Shown: positions 7,375 through 16,259, numbered from the stretch's first letter. The stretch is 63,596 nt of DNA from Lacticaseibacillus nasuensis JCM 17158 (GCF_001434705.1 NZ_AZDJ01000030.1:332617-396212); one strand, 5' to 3'. Notes: a model not told the origin generated them from the sequence alone. A program made the numbers and translations.

Positions 7375-8226
7375 TTACAGCGCCACTTTATTGTTGTCCA
7401 CCGTGGCGAAGTACCGCGCCTGGTTCGCGTATGTTGTTGAGGACACGGTCCGCGTTGCACTCGTGTTGATGTAGCCGGCCCAGGCCGCGGCCGTATACAG
7501 CGAATAATAAGTACTGCCATTATAGTGGTAGTAAATCCGCTTGGCCGCAAAGAGTGGGTGATTACCGCTACCATTCATCGTGTAGCCGCGGTTGAACGCA
7601 AAGCTTTGCCACTGCGTATAGCGGCTGGCCGTCACCTGCACGTACCGGTTCGTGGCGACACCGATGCCTTGCGCACTGGTCGTTTTCGCCCCGGTAGCGC
7701 TAAGGTAGCCGAACCACCGGCCGGAATGATCATACATTGAATTGTACCAGCTACCATTGAAATGGTGATACTGGGCCTTCACCAGGTAGGTCCGGGCGTA
7801 ATAGTTCTTGGCCCAATGGCGGACACTGTGAAAGCCGAAGTTATTCCAAATCGGATAGGCTCGCGTCAAGCTGACGTAGTGATGCGCGCCGATTGCCACC
7901 CCTTGTTTGCTAGTGGTCACCTTCACGGCACGGGCATTCACATAGCCTAGCCAGTGACCATAGCGATTGTACAAGGACAAATATTGCGACCGCCCGTGAC
8001 GATACCGCGCCTTAACGCGCAAGGTTTGGTGATAATAGTTCGTCGTGTTCGTCTTGCGGTGGTTAAACCGTAGACTGGACCACATCACGTAGCCCTTCTT
8101 GGTCACAGTGGCGTAACGCGAATAACTTTGCGCATGGACCGCCGCCGGTTTCGGGGCGGCAAAGGCCAGCGTAAAGCCGAGTGCCATCGCCCCCACGACG
8201 ACACCCCATTGATGCTTAATGTGCAT
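7375..8226 (-). CDS. Secreted protein with four GW/SH3-like repeats
   Basis: 283 residues. Residues 1-33 are a signal peptide (HIKHQ, hydrophobic core, AVHAQS cleavage region). The rest is four repeats of about 60 residues with the pattern Y-V-x-x-x-x-x-x-W-x-x-F, then a tyrosine-rich segment ending in (S/N)-(L/M)-Y-x-x-x-G-x-W-x-G-Y. This is the GW/SH3b-like cell-wall-binding repeat common at the ends of lactobacillal surface enzymes, but here no enzyme domain is attached. Very basic and tyrosine/histidine-rich, it probably binds teichoic acid or the wall non-covalently. Start follows GGGAGAAATAAGTTA. Function beyond wall association unknown. Confidence 0.75.
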   Translation of the reverse strand: MHIKHQWGVVVGAMALGFTLAFAAPKPAAVHAQSYSRYATVTKKGYVMWSSLRFNHRKTNTTNYYHQTLRVKARYRHGRSQYLSLYNRYGHWLGYVNARAVKVTTSKQGVAIGAHHYVSLTRAYPIWNNFGFHSVRHWAKNYYARTYLVKAQYHHFNGSWYNSMYDHSGRWFGYLSATGAKTTSAQGIGVATNRYVQVTASRYTQWQSFAFNRGYTMNGSGNHPLFAAKRIYYHYNGSTYYSLYTAAAWAGYINTSATRTVSSTTYANQARYFATVDNNKVAL

Positions 8227-8299
8227 TAACTTATTTCTCCCTAATATTTAGAATAATATCTATTAAAAACTTTATACTAGGAGAATACAAGTAACCCGA

Positions 8300-9514
8300 C
8301 TAGTCGAGGGGCTGCCCCATCGTCTCGCGACCCAAGGCCAGCACGGCGACAACGGCAATCAACACAGCCGCCGTAAAAATTCCGAAGATCATGCCGAAGC
8401 TCACCTTGGCGGCAATCAGGCTACCCACCAACAGCGGTCCGACGATGCCACCGACGCGACCGACACCGGCAGCCAAGCCGGACCCGCTGCTGCGAATCAC
8501 GCTCGGATATTGTTCGGGTGAATAGGCATACAGTGCTCCCCAGGCGCCGAGGTTGAAGAAGGACAGCAACATCCCCGCCGTCAGCAGCAACGGCAAACTA
8601 GTCGCCAGCCCAAACCCGAGCGCCGCCACCGCCGTCCCGGTTAAAAACGTCGCAAGGACCGGTTTGCGGCCCCATTTTTCAATGAGCCACGCGCTGACAA
8701 AATACCCCGGCAACTGCGCGAGGGTCATGACCAACACGTAGCCAAACGAGTTGATCAAGGAAAAGCCCTTCAGCACCATCACGCTCGGCAACCACAGAAA
8801 CATGCCATAGTAAGAGAAGACCACCATGAACCACACGATCCATAACATCAACGTGGCGCGGAGGTACTGCCCGTGCCACAAGGCCATGAGCGTTGGCCAA
8901 AACCGTGGCTTGCGCTGATGCTGGCGGGCCAAAAACAATGGCGACTCCTTGACGCCTTCGCGGAAGTACAAGGCATAAATCGCAGTAAGGCCTGTCAAGA
9001 CCATTGCGACGCGCCAACCCCAAGTGGGGATGACAAAGTACGAAATCACCGCGGCGGCGAGCCAGCCCGCCGCCCAGAAGCTTTCCAACAACACCACGGA
9101 GCGGCCTCGGTGCGCGACCCCGACGCTTTCAGACACCAGCGTCGACGCCACAGGCAACTCACCGCCTAGCCCCATGCCAATCAACAGCCGCAGCACCATG
9201 AACATGGCGTAACCGGTGGCTAGCGCCGACAAGGCAGAGCCAATCGAAAAAATCAGTAGCGTCACGATCAACACCGTTTTGCGGCCAATGCGGTCGGCCA
9301 ACATGCCAAAGAGCACGGCGCCGATGGCCATGCCGATGCTCCCGATGCTACCAATCCACCCCATTTGCACCGGCGATAACGCCCATTCCTCGTGCACCGC
9401 AGCGATGACGAAGGACAACATCCCCACGTCCATCGCATCGAATAACCACGCCACCCCAACGCCGGTGATCAGCCGCGCATGCGCCAACAACCCCGGTTGT
9501 TTTGTCGATTCCAT
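8300..9514 (-). CDS. niaP: Niacin (nicotinate/nicotinamide) transporter, MFS, NiaP/YceI type
   Basis: 404 residues with about 12 membrane segments. The first helix WLFDAMDVGMLSF and GMLADRIGRK after TM2 are characteristic of NiaP (B. subtilis YceI), the niacin importer that feeds NAD salvage. The start at 9514 follows GGAGGAGGACGTCAAG; the longer in-frame ATG at 9595 overlaps the promoter -35 region. Upstream are two copies of a TGTC-TTGACA-type site (9537-9550 and 9583-9594), and the same 13-base word occurs at the nicotinamidase promoter 36 kb away. This supports a common NAD-precursor regulon. Other MFS symporters of aromatic acids resemble this family, so substrate is likely but not certain. 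Confidence 0.8.
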   Translation of the reverse strand: MESTKQPGLLAHARLITGVGVAWLFDAMDVGMLSFVIAAVHEEWALSPVQMGWIGSIGSIGMAIGAVLFGMLADRIGRKTVLIVTLLIFSIGSALSALATGYAMFMVLRLLIGMGLGGELPVASTLVSESVGVAHRGRSVVLLESFWAAGWLAAAVISYFVIPTWGWRVAMVLTGLTAIYALYFREGVKESPLFLARQHQRKPRFWPTLMALWHGQYLRATLMLWIVWFMVVFSYYGMFLWLPSVMVLKGFSLINSFGYVLVMTLAQLPGYFVSAWLIEKWGRKPVLATFLTGTAVAALGFGLATSLPLLLTAGMLLSFFNLGAWGALYAYSPEQYPSVIRSSGSGLAAGVGRVGGIVGPLLVGSLIAAKVSFGMIFGIFTAAVLIAVVAVLALGRETMGQPLD

Positions 9515-9536
9515 CTTGACGTCCTCCTCCACGCCA

Positions 9537-9595
9537 GGTGTCAAGACACCCAGCAACATGGGCTTAATTTTCCCCTTCTTCGGGTGTCTTGTCAA
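9537..9595 (-). promoter_or_regulatory. niaP promoter with two NiaR-like operators
   Basis: Minus strand TTGACA (9595-9590) with a weak A/T-rich -10 near 9572-9566. Site 1 overlaps the -35 (TTGACAAGACACC). Site 2 is a perfect palindrome GGTGTC-TT-GACACC at 9550-9537, between promoter and start codon. The core TGTCTTGACACCT is identical at the pncA promoter (45118-45130). NiaR, the nicotinate-responsive repressor of Firmicutes, is the plausible ligand; it is not encoded in this window. Confidence 0.6.
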
Positions 9596-9651
9596 TGAAA
9601 GCGAGCGGCGGAAAATTTGCCACTAATCCTGCTGAGGAGTGACCTGTTACC

Positions 9652-9680
9652 TTGTATTTAACCCACGTTTTCCGTATGAT
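9652..9680 (+). promoter_or_regulatory. Promoter of the small membrane protein gene
   Basis: TTGTAT (9652-9657), 17-bp spacer, TATGAT (9675-9680); the start codon is 38 bases downstream with GGAGG between. Confidence 0.65.
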
Positions 9681-9717
9681 GATAAAGCATTAGAATAATT
9701 CATTGGAGGAATATCAA

Positions 9718-10056
9718 ATGAACACACCTGAGGAAATCAAGCACTGGAACTGGGGTGCCTTTATGTTCAACTGGATCTGGGGGATTGGGAACAAGTCTTA
9801 CCTGCCATTATTATGTCTCATCCCAGTCTTCAACCTGGTCTGGATCTTCTTCTGTGGCGCCAAGGGGAACGAATGGGCCTGGGAAAAAGGCGACTACAAG
9901 GATGTCGAAACCTTCATGGCCGTGCAAAAAACTTGGAACCGCGCCGGCCTCGTGCAATTCATCATCTTCTGCTCGGTGATCGCCATTTACATCATCTTCT
10001 TCGTCGTTATCGGCGCCGCCATCTTTGGCGCCGTGCGATCCGGCTACAGCAACTAA
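9718..10056 (+). CDS. Small membrane protein, uncharacterised
   Basis: 112 residues, start after TTGGAGGAATATCAA (an in-frame ATG-like start at 9703 would overlap this RBS). An N-terminal NWGAFMFNWIWGIGNK motif is followed by two hydrophobic segments: about residues 24-45 (LPLLCLIPVFNLVWIFF) and 80-105 (near the C-terminus). Between them lies a charged loop with GNEWAW. Such short lactobacillal proteins are often labelled ribonuclease G in databases without basis; I see no nuclease motif. Single-gene unit with its own promoter and a strong terminator. Function unknown. Confidence 0.8.
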   Translation: MNTPEEIKHWNWGAFMFNWIWGIGNKSYLPLLCLIPVFNLVWIFFCGAKGNEWAWEKGDYKDVETFMAVQKTWNRAGLVQFIIFCSVIAIYIIFFVVIGAAIFGAVRSGYSN

Positions 10057-10074
10057 CTTTTCACCTTACAGCAA

Positions 10075-10107
10075 CCGGGCGTGACTGCAGTCACGCCCGG
10101 TTTTTTT
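10075..10107 (+). terminator. Intrinsic terminator, possibly shared with the convergent nox gene
   Basis: Perfect 13-bp stem CCGGGCGTGACTG / CAGTCACGCCCGG with no real loop beyond the palindrome centre, followed by TTTTTTT on the plus strand. The nox stop is one base away on the other strand. Confidence 0.9.
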
Positions 10108-10108
10108 G

Positions 10109-11449
10109 CTATTGGCGATTGGCCTCGGCAACGGCGGCCATGGCCGCCGCGTTGACCCAGTTCACCGGCTGGTCGAAGTTCGGCTGGAAAAAGAAATCCA
10201 CCATCGCCAAAGTATCGATGGTCATTTGCGTTTGGATGGCCATGGACAAGACGTTGGCCGACATCGAAACATCGTGTTGACTGTACACCGCGCCGCCCAG
10301 CACGCGTCGCGTTGCCGGATCCCAGGTTAGGCTCACCTGCACCGGGGTCGTCGTTGGCATAAAGTCCGGCCGGTAATCCTGCTCGATGGTGACGGTGGCC
10401 ACGCTCACCCCGCGGGCGGCCGCCCCTGCGGCCGTGAGCCCACTGGCCGCGATGCAATGACCAAAGAGTTCAACGGCACTGGTGGCTTGGGTCCCGAGGT
10501 AAGCCTGCGTCGGCGTCACGATGTTTTGGCCAACCAATAATCCTTGCCGCACGGCGTTGGTCGCCAGCGGAATGTAATCGGCCTGACCGGTGGGGTTGTA
10601 ATGCACTGCCGCGCTGTCGCCGGCAACAAAAATTGCCGGGTCGCTGCTTTGCATGTAGTCGTTAGCCAAAATTGCCCCGTTCGGCAACATGTCGACTTGG
10701 CCTTGCAACAATTCGGTGTGCGGCCGAAAGCCGATGGCCAACACCGCCATGTCTGCGGTGTAGCTGCCTTGATCGGTGGTCACGGTCAGCTGCTCGGCGG
10801 TTTCCGCAAAGCCGGTGACCGTTTCGCCCAGCGCCAAGGTGGCCCCATGCTCACGGTATAGCGTCTCGACGCGGTCGGTGATTGGCGCGTCGAAGTTTTT
10901 CGCCAATACCCGCGGCAGCGCATCGATCAATGTCACCTGCCGGCCGGCTAAAGCGTATTGTTCCGCGAGTTCTGCGCCGATGTACCCAGCACCGATGACA
11001 ATCACCGACCCGGCTGGTGGGTTGGCCTGCAGGCGCTTCGCGTCATCCCAACTCTTACACAGATACAACCGCTTGCTGTCAATGCCGGGCAGTGCCGGCA
11101 CGATGGGCGCCGACCCCGGCGTGAACACCAGCTTGTCGTAGCGGTCGGCAAAGGTGGCACCGGTCGTGAGGTTACGCACTTGCACCGTCTTGGTGGCCGC
11201 GTCGATGGCGGTCACGGTGTGGCGCATCTTCATCGTGGCGCCAAGCTTGGTTAGCGCTTCGGGGCTGGAATAAAACATCTTCTCGGGCGCGGCAACGTGG
11301 CCGCCCACCCACAAGGCGATGCCGCAAGACAGGAAGGACAAGGTGTCATTCGTCTCGTAAACCGTCACCGCGGCATCAGGATAATTGGTCAGGATCTGCT
11401 GGGTGGCAAAGGTGCCGGCGTGGGTGGCGCCTACAACAATAATCTTCAT
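10109..11449 (-). CDS. nox: NADH oxidase / CoA-disulfide-reductase-family flavoenzyme
   Basis: 446 residues, usual length. The N-terminal FAD-binding motif (VGATHAG, residues 6-12, in place of the more common GGxAxG) and the redox-active cysteine Cys42 in LSFLSCGIALW place it with water-forming NADH oxidases and CoA-disulfide reductases; a second Rossmann motif GAGYIGAELAEQ lies near residue 152. Water-forming NADH oxidase regenerates NAD+ and removes oxygen in lactic acid bacteria; the alternative is an NAD(P)H disulfide reductase. Own promoter (11488-11516) and terminator make it a single-gene unit. Gene sits between truA and rplM, where many relatives have nothing. Confidence 0.85.
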   Translation of the reverse strand: MKIIVVGATHAGTFATQQILTNYPDAAVTVYETNDTLSFLSCGIALWVGGHVAAPEKMFYSSPEALTKLGATMKMRHTVTAIDAATKTVQVRNLTTGATFADRYDKLVFTPGSAPIVPALPGIDSKRLYLCKSWDDAKRLQANPPAGSVIVIGAGYIGAELAEQYALAGRQVTLIDALPRVLAKNFDAPITDRVETLYREHGATLALGETVTGFAETAEQLTVTTDQGSYTADMAVLAIGFRPHTELLQGQVDMLPNGAILANDYMQSSDPAIFVAGDSAAVHYNPTGQADYIPLATNAVRQGLLVGQNIVTPTQAYLGTQATSAVELFGHCIAASGLTAAGAAARGVSVATVTIEQDYRPDFMPTTTPVQVSLTWDPATRRVLGGAVYSQHDVSMSANVLSMAIQTQMTIDTLAMVDFFFQPNFDQPVNWVNAAAMAAVAEANRQ

Positions 11450-11487
11450 CTTTTCGTCTCCATTCTTGATAGCGGTTTCACAAGCTC

Positions 11488-11516
11488 AGCATATCATGAA
11501 TGGTTGTGCGCGTCTA
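11488..11516 (-). promoter_or_regulatory. nox promoter
   Basis: Minus strand TAGACG (11516-11511), 17-bp spacer, TATGCT (11493-11488), about 40 bases before the start codon. Confidence 0.55.
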
Positions 11517-11538
11517 GTTTGTGGACAATTTTCCTCCA

Positions 11539-11571
11539 CAAAAAAACAGGGTGCGTCATTGCGCCCCTGTT
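11539..11571 (-). terminator. Terminator of the ecf-truA operon
   Basis: Stem AACAGGG-CG / CG-CCCTGTT followed by TTTTTTTG on the minus strand. The stem begins inside the truA stop codon. Confidence 0.85.
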
Positions 11572-12328
11572 ACTCATCATCTTCTGGATAATAAACGGTT
11601 TTTAGATACAGGCCGCTCGCCGGTGCCGTGCCGCGGGCCTGCTGGCGGTCCTTGACGGCAAACAGCCGAAGAAAATCGTGTTCCGGCCGGCGCCCGTTGC
11701 CGATTTCTAGCAAGGTCGCGACAAGGATGCGCACCATGTTGTACAAGAAGCCGTTACCGTAAAATTCAAAGCGCAACTCGTGATTGGCGGCGTCCTCCGT
11801 GACGGTCGCTTCGTAAATCGTCCGCACCTTATCCGTAATCACCCCGCCGCTGGCCGCAAAACTGGTGAAGTCATGCGTCCCGACCAAATCCGCCAGGGCC
11901 ACGCGAATGCGGGCCACGTCAAGCCGGTACGGATAGTGCCCGGTGTACAGCCGCTTAAAGGGATCGGTGTACTTGCCTAGCGCCACGCGGTACAAGTACC
12001 GCTTGCCGCGCGCCGAATAGCGCGCGTGAAACGAATCGGCGACGATGGCGACATCTAGAATCTCGATGTCCAGCGGCATCAGCGAGTTCAGCGCCGCCAA
12101 CATGCTGGCCGGCGCCAAGCGGCCGGGATACGCAAAGGAAATCACCTGGCCTAACGCGTGCACGCCAGAGTCGGTGCGACCGGAGCCGTCGATATGAAAG
12201 GTTGGCTGCTTCGTCATTTTCGCCAAGGCAGCTTGAATCACGCCTTGCACGGTGCGCTGGTGCGGCTGCACCTGATAGCCGGCAAAATTCGTGCCATCAT
12301 AGGCCAAGGTGACTTTGTATTGCGTCAT
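11570..12328 (-). CDS. truA: tRNA pseudouridine(38-40) synthase TruA
   Basis: 252 residues, full length. It isomerises U38-U40 in the anticodon arm of many tRNAs. The catalytic aspartate is Asp53 in [15 protein letters not shown], and the N-terminal [10 protein letters not shown] is the family start motif. Last gene of the minus-strand ecfA1-ecfA2-ecfT-truA operon; starts 4 bp after ecfT if spacing is counted from its stop, so translation is likely coupled. In many lactobacilli rplM-rpsI follows directly; here about 4.8 kb of other genes intervene. Confidence 0.97.
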   Translation of the reverse strand: MTQYKVTLAYDGTNFAGYQVQPHQRTVQGVIQAALAKMTKQPTFHIDGSGRTDSGVHALGQVISFAYPGRLAPASMLAALNSLMPLDIEILDVAIVADSFHARYSARGKRYLYRVALGKYTDPFKRLYTGHYPYRLDVARIRVALADLVGTHDFTSFAASGGVITDKVRTIYEATVTEDAANHELRFEFYGNGFLYNMVRILVATLLEIGNGRRPEHDFLRLFAVKDRQQARGTAPASGLYLKTVYYPEDDE

Positions 12329-12338
12329 GAGACTCCTT

Positions 12339-13133
12339 TTAACGTCGGGTAAGCAACAATAACGCCGTGAGCACGATCATACTGCCGCCGGCGACCCAGT
12401 CGCGCGAGTGATACGCCAGCACCCGAAACTTGCTGCGCCCATCCCCGCCTCGGTAGCCGCGCGCATCCATCGCCGTGGCCAGGTCTTCGGCAATGCCGAA
12501 GCTGTCGACGAATAACGGAATCAACAGCGGCACGACCGCCTTCATTTGCTGGAACAAGCCGCCGGTGCCGAAGTCCACCCCACGGGCACGCTGGGCGTTC
12601 ATGATCTTAGTAGTTTGATCCATCAACGTCGGCACGAAGCGCAAGGCGATTTGTAACACCAAGGCCAGCTCGGTCACCGGCACGTGAAGGTAGCGCAGCG
12701 GCCGCAGCAGCGACTCCACCGCATCCGCCAGCGACAGCGGCTGGGTGGTCAGCGTCAGTAACGTCGACACGAAGATGATCAACACGAAGCGGCAGAAAAT
12801 ATACGCCCCGTTGATCAACCCGTAGTGCGTGACGTGTAGCCACCCCCACTGCCAATACACGTGCCCGCCGGTGGTGAAAAAGATCTGCAGGCCGACGGTA
12901 AACAGAATCAGCCAAATCATCGGCCGCACCCCGCGGAGGAAAAAGCCGATGCGAATGCGGCTGGCGGCGATCATCACCATCACGCCGGCAAACATCACTA
13001 GGTAACTCAGCCAGGTGTTGGCCATGAAGACGATGGCGATGAAGTAAAAACTGGCCAGCAACTTAGTGCGCGGGTCGAGTTGATGCACCCAGGAATTGCC
13101 CGGCAGGTAGCGCCCGATAATCAGTTTATTCAT
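12339..13133 (-). CDS. ecfT: Energy-coupling factor transporter membrane protein EcfT
   Basis: 264 residues with about five or six membrane segments. It begins [13 protein letters not shown], the typical EcfT start, and carries the two coupling-helix motifs with an A-R-G signature: [11 protein letters not shown] (about residue 178) and AMDARGYRG (about 224), which dock onto the two ATPases. The ATG at 13133 is chosen and overlaps the ecfA2 stop by eight bases; a GTG nine bases upstream is possible. EcfT with EcfA1 and EcfA2 is the shared module of group II ECF importers for vitamins and metals; substrate-binding S subunits are elsewhere in the genome. Confidence 0.96.
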   Translation of the reverse strand: MNKLIIGRYLPGNSWVHQLDPRTKLLASFYFIAIVFMANTWLSYLVMFAGVMVMIAASRIRIGFFLRGVRPMIWLILFTVGLQIFFTTGGHVYWQWGWLHVTHYGLINGAYIFCRFVLIIFVSTLLTLTTQPLSLADAVESLLRPLRYLHVPVTELALVLQIALRFVPTLMDQTTKIMNAQRARGVDFGTGGLFQQMKAVVPLLIPLFVDSFGIAEDLATAMDARGYRGGDGRSKFRVLAYHSRDWVAGGSMIVLTALLLLTRR

Positions 13134-14001
13134 CGCGCTCACCCGCCTTTACCGGCAGCTGCGGCAATAACGCCGCGGCCAAGGCAGAAGTGGTTAACGG
13201 CAGCTCGGCAAACTTGAAGCCGCGGCGCTGCAACGCCATGGCCATTTGCGTGGTTTTCGGCAGGCCCAGCTGATTGGCGGTGAGCCACACCGGGTCGGCA
13301 AAAATTTCCCGCGGCGTACCGGTTTTCACCAAGCGGCCGTGGTCCATCACTAACACGTGGTCGGCGTAGTCCGCCACGTCGTCCATTTGGTGCGTAACTA
13401 ACACGACGGTGAGGTGCTGCTCGCGGTGAAGCTTGGCAAACAGCTGCATCATGTCGCGACGACCGGCGGGATCCAACCCAGCGGTGGGTTCGTCCAGCAC
13501 CAACACCGACGGCTGCATGGCCAAGACCCCGGCAATGGCGACGCGGCGCATTTGCCCGCCGGACAGATCAAACGGCGACTGGCTCAAGACGCTGGCCGGC
13601 AAGCCGACCAGCGTCACCATTTGCTCGGCCAAGGCATTGGCCTTGGCCTCGGGCACCCCAAAATTCTTCGGGCCAAAGGCGATGTCGCGGGCGACGGTTT
13701 GCTCGAAGAGTTGATTCTCGGCGAATTGGAACACCATCCCCACCTGCTGGCGCAGCGGCTTGAGGTTTTTGTTGCTGGTTTCGCTGGTGATCTGGCGGTC
13801 GCCGATGGTCACCGTGCCGCTAGTGGGCTTGAGCAACGCATTCAAATGCTGCAAAAGCGTCGACTTGCCACTGCCGGTATGCCCGATGATGGCCGTGTAG
13901 CTGCCGTCGTGAATGGTCACCGAGATATCCTGCAAGCCTTCACCGGCAAACGGAGTGCCGGCTTGATAGGTGTAGCTTACATGGTCGAATGTAATGTCCA
14001 C
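13126..14001 (-). CDS. ecfA2: Energy-coupling factor transporter ATPase EcfA2
   Basis: 291 residues. ABC ATPase with Walker [10 protein letters not shown] (about residues 39-47), signature [13 protein letters not shown] (about 144-156), Walker [14 protein letters not shown] (about 162-174) and switch histidine in VTHQMDDV. The C-terminal extension beyond residue 230 is normal for EcfA2. Its start overlaps the end of ecfA1 by 25 bp, so the two are translationally coupled. It powers vitamin uptake by pairing with EcfA1 on EcfT at the inner face of the membrane. Confidence 0.96.
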   Translation of the reverse strand: MDITFDHVSYTYQAGTPFAGEGLQDISVTIHDGSYTAIIGHTGSGKSTLLQHLNALLKPTSGTVTIGDRQITSETSNKNLKPLRQQVGMVFQFAENQLFEQTVARDIAFGPKNFGVPEAKANALAEQMVTLVGLPASVLSQSPFDLSGGQMRRVAIAGVLAMQPSVLVLDEPTAGLDPAGRRDMMQLFAKLHREQHLTVVLVTHQMDDVADYADHVLVMDHGRLVKTGTPREIFADPVWLTANQLGLPKTTQMAMALQRRGFKFAELPLTTSALAAALLPQLPVKAGERDE

Positions 14002-14813
14002 AGGTAATCCACCAACCCTTCCGCATCCAGATACGCTGCCGGTACCGCCACGCCGCGCTGCGCCAACGCCGCCTTGAGTCGGCCGGCGTATGGCACATCC
14101 AGCCCCAAATCGATCAGTTCCTCACCATGGCGAAAAATCTCCGCCGGCGTGCCGGTTTCGACGATTTCGCCATCGTTTAACAACACGATGCGATCGGCTA
14201 ACGCCGCCTCGTCGATGTCATGCGTGATCGACACCACCGTCAGCGGCCGCGCCGCGCGCAACTCCCGAATCAGGCTCAGGATTTCTTGCCGGCCGGCGGG
14301 ATCCAGCATCGACGTCGCCTCGTCGAGGATAATGATGTCTGGGGTTTGCGCCACGATGCCGGCGATGGCCACGCGCTGCTTTTGCCCACCGGATAGGCGC
14401 GCCGGCTCCCGCGTGGCGAACTCGGTCATGTTCACCGCCGCGAGCGCGGAATCGACGCGCTTGATCATTTCCGGCCGCGGCATCCCGCGGTTCTCCAGCC
14501 CAAACGCGACATCGTCGGCCACCGTGGCGCCGACGAATTGATTGTCAGGATTCTGGAACACGATGCCGACCTTGGCGCGAATGTCCCACACGGATTCCTC
14601 GGTCAGCAGCTCGCCGCCCACGGTCACCGTGCCGCTGCCAGGCGCCAGCAAGCCGTTGATGTTTTTGGCCAGCGTGCTTTTGCCGCTGCCGTTATGGCCG
14701 ATGATGGCCACCCACTCGCCACTGGCCACGCTCAGCGACACATCCCGCAGCGCCGGGCGCGGGGTATCCGGATATTGATAATTCAGGTGCGCGATTTCAA
14801 TGGCCTGCGTCAC
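13977..14813 (-). CDS. ecfA1: Energy-coupling factor transporter ATPase EcfA1
   Basis: 278 residues from a GTG start at 14813, seven bases after AAAGGAAG; the longer open frame up to 14951 adds residues unlike the family. Walker [10 protein letters not shown] (about residue 38), signature [13 protein letters not shown] and Walker [14 protein letters not shown] identify the EcfA1 partner. First gene of ecfA1-ecfA2-ecfT-truA. In most lactobacilli this operon sits immediately after rplQ; here 16 kb of accessory genes separate the two. Confidence 0.96.
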   Translation of the reverse strand: MTQAIEIAHLNYQYPDTPRPALRDVSLSVASGEWVAIIGHNGSGKSTLAKNINGLLAPGSGTVTVGGELLTEESVWDIRAKVGIVFQNPDNQFVGATVADDVAFGLENRGMPRPEMIKRVDSALAAVNMTEFATREPARLSGGQKQRVAIAGIVAQTPDIIILDEATSMLDPAGRQEILSLIRELRAARPLTVVSITHDIDEAALADRIVLLNDGEIVETGTPAEIFRHGEELIDLGLDVPYAGRLKAALAQRGVAVPAAYLDAEGLVDYLWTLHSTM

Positions 14814-15001
14814 GTCACGGCTTCCTTTCCAGGTACGAAATGTTATACCCGTATATTTTATCAGTGGGAGGCGTGATTGAACAGGGGCAAGCAAAACCCA
14901 CCGCTTGCCGATGACCAATTCGGGTTCACGTCCACCAGTTACGTCTACCACGAAGCGGAAAAACGCTCACAAACTAAAATTCGCAGAATCAATCACAAAA
15001 T

Positions 15002-15050
15002 TTAACCGTTTACAACGATTGTGCTATACTCGTCTTGAGAATCATTCTAA
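15002..15050 (+). promoter_or_regulatory. Flavodoxin promoter with Fur/PerR-like box
   Basis: TTAACC (15002-15007), 17-bp spacer, TATACT (15025-15030) with an extended TGC. Directly downstream, over the expected transcription start, is TGAGAAT-C-ATTCTAA (15036-15050), a 7-1-7 inverted repeat with one mismatch that matches the Fur/PerR box pattern TGATAATnATTATCA in layout. Repression under iron-replete (Fur) or peroxide-free (PerR) conditions would fit. Confidence 0.65.
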
Positions 15051-15068
15051 TTTATTGGAGGCAGGTTT

Positions 15069-15485
15069 ATGACTATTGAAATTCGTTACTTCAGCAAAAC
15101 CGGTAACACCGCGGCGGTCGCCAAACTCATCGGCGACCAACTCGGCATCACTGCCAAGCCAATCAGCGAGCCCCTGCCCGCCCACGTTGACCTGTTGCTT
15201 TACGGCGGCGGTGGCGTCTACATGACGCGGCCCAACAAGGACGCCTTGAACTACGTGAAATCGCTTGACCCGAAGCAGGTGGGCAAAGTCAGCCTCTTCG
15301 GCACGGCCGGCAGCCAAATGTCCGGCGAGCACAAACTCGCCGAGCTCCTCGAACAACAAGGCATTCCTCGCGAAGAACCCAGCTTGTTCCTCCATGGCAT
15401 GATGCCAAACAAGCCGGACTTCAACGACAAGCAGCAACAACAAATTCACGACTACGCGGCCGGCTTCACCACCGCCGTGCATTAA
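15069..15485 (+). CDS. Flavodoxin
   Basis: 138 residues. The FMN phosphate loop SKTGNTA lies at residues 9-15 in the flavodoxin_4-like context RYFSKTGNTAAVAKLIG, followed by GGGGVYMTRP (about 48) and FGTAGSQ (about 78). Small acidic electron carrier that replaces ferredoxin when iron is short. RBS TTGGAGGCAGGTTT. Transcribed alone, with a Fur/PerR-like box on its promoter and a strong terminator. The box supports iron- or peroxide-dependent control; redox partner unknown. Confidence 0.88.
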   Translation: MTIEIRYFSKTGNTAAVAKLIGDQLGITAKPISEPLPAHVDLLLYGGGGVYMTRPNKDALNYVKSLDPKQVGKVSLFGTAGSQMSGEHKLAELLEQQGIPREEPSLFLHGMMPNKPDFNDKQQQQIHDYAAGFTTAVH

Positions 15486-15490
15486 CGCCA

Positions 15491-15526
15491 AAGCGGCACC
15501 AGCAAAACATGCTGGTGCCGCTTTTT
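15491..15526 (+). terminator. Flavodoxin terminator
   Basis: 13-bp stem AAGCGGCACCAGC / GCTGGTGCCGCTT, loop of seven, then TTTTTG. The core GGCACCAGC / GCTGGTGCC recurs in the terminator at 20259-20295. Confidence 0.9.
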
Positions 15527-15530
15527 GATA

Positions 15531-16172
15531 CTAGTAAAACGATGGCTTATCGCCGTCTGTGCCTGGCTGGTTCACCCCAAGCGATTCGCCGATGTGCTGC
15601 TGCGGATCGTTGATCAGCTTCACGACCAAATCCGCGATACTCTTGCGCGACACCTCGGTGCCCTTGAACGGCTCACCTTTTTGCGTCAACTCGTAGCTGA
15701 CCGTGTCGGCGTTACTGAGCCACGCCGGGCGAATAATCGTGTACGCCAAGCCGCTTTGTTCAATCACCTTGGCTGCCGCGGCGTAGGTCTCGAGGTAGCC
15801 GCCATCCAGCATCTGGTGGTTCCATTGGCCAAACGCGCCGGGCACCTCGTCGTAAATTCCCAGCGTCGAAATCCAAATCAGGCGCTTGACGCCGGCTTTG
15901 GTCATCGCCGCAACGACGCTTTTAGCCTGCGCTTCGATTTTGGCATTACCCAAGTTGGCGTAAACGACATCGATCCCGGCCATGGCCTTGGTCAAGGCCG
16001 CCGAATCGAGGACATCCCCGTCGACGACTTCCTCGCGGGCCTGGTCGGTGATTGTGAGCCGTTCAGGCTGCCGCAGAAATAACCGCAAGTGGTGGTCGGT
16101 TTCCTGCAACAACTGGCTAGTGGCTAACCGCGCGATTTGCCCGTGGGCACCTAAAATCAATACATTTGTCAT
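15531..16172 (-). CDS. NAD(P)-binding oxidoreductase, NmrA/SDR-a type (second copy)
   Basis: 213 residues. Rossmann motif GAHGQIA at residues 8-14, VKRLIWISTLGIYDEVPGAF near residue 100, and IIRPAWLSN near residue 150. Paralogue of the protein at 2592-3191, with the same order of motifs and the same ending (ESLGVNQP against ESIGINRP). Single gene with its own promoter; the -10 is flanked by the inverted repeat ACTTAC...GTAAG(T). Substrate unknown; the family often responds to quinone or redox stress. Confidence 0.84.
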   Translation of the reverse strand: MTNVLILGAHGQIARLATSQLLQETDHHLRLFLRQPERLTITDQAREEVVDGDVLDSAALTKAMAGIDVVYANLGNAKIEAQAKSVVAAMTKAGVKRLIWISTLGIYDEVPGAFGQWNHQMLDGGYLETYAAAAKVIEQSGLAYTIIRPAWLSNADTVSYELTQKGEPFKGTEVSRKSIADLVVKLINDPQQHIGESLGVNQPGTDGDKPSFY

Positions 16173-16192
16173 GTGTTACCCCTTCTCTCCTT

Positions 16193-16226
16193 ACTCATTA
16201 TAAGCGTAAGTGTGCGCCGGTGCCAA
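16193..16226 (-). promoter_or_regulatory. Promoter of the second SDR gene with inverted repeat
   Basis: Minus strand TTGGCA (16226-16221), 18-bp spacer, TATAAT (16202-16197). CTTAC (16192-16196 region) and GTAAG (16206-16210) flank the -10 as an inverted repeat, a possible repressor site. The -35 abuts the nitroreductase terminator. Confidence 0.55.
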
Positions 16227-16252
16227 AAAAACCTCGGCGGTTAGGCCGAGGT
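16225..16252 (-). terminator. Nitroreductase terminator
   Basis: Stem ACCTCGGC / GCCGAGGT with a six-base loop, followed by TTTTTTTGG on the minus strand. Confidence 0.88.
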
Positions 16253-16259
16253 CATGGGA

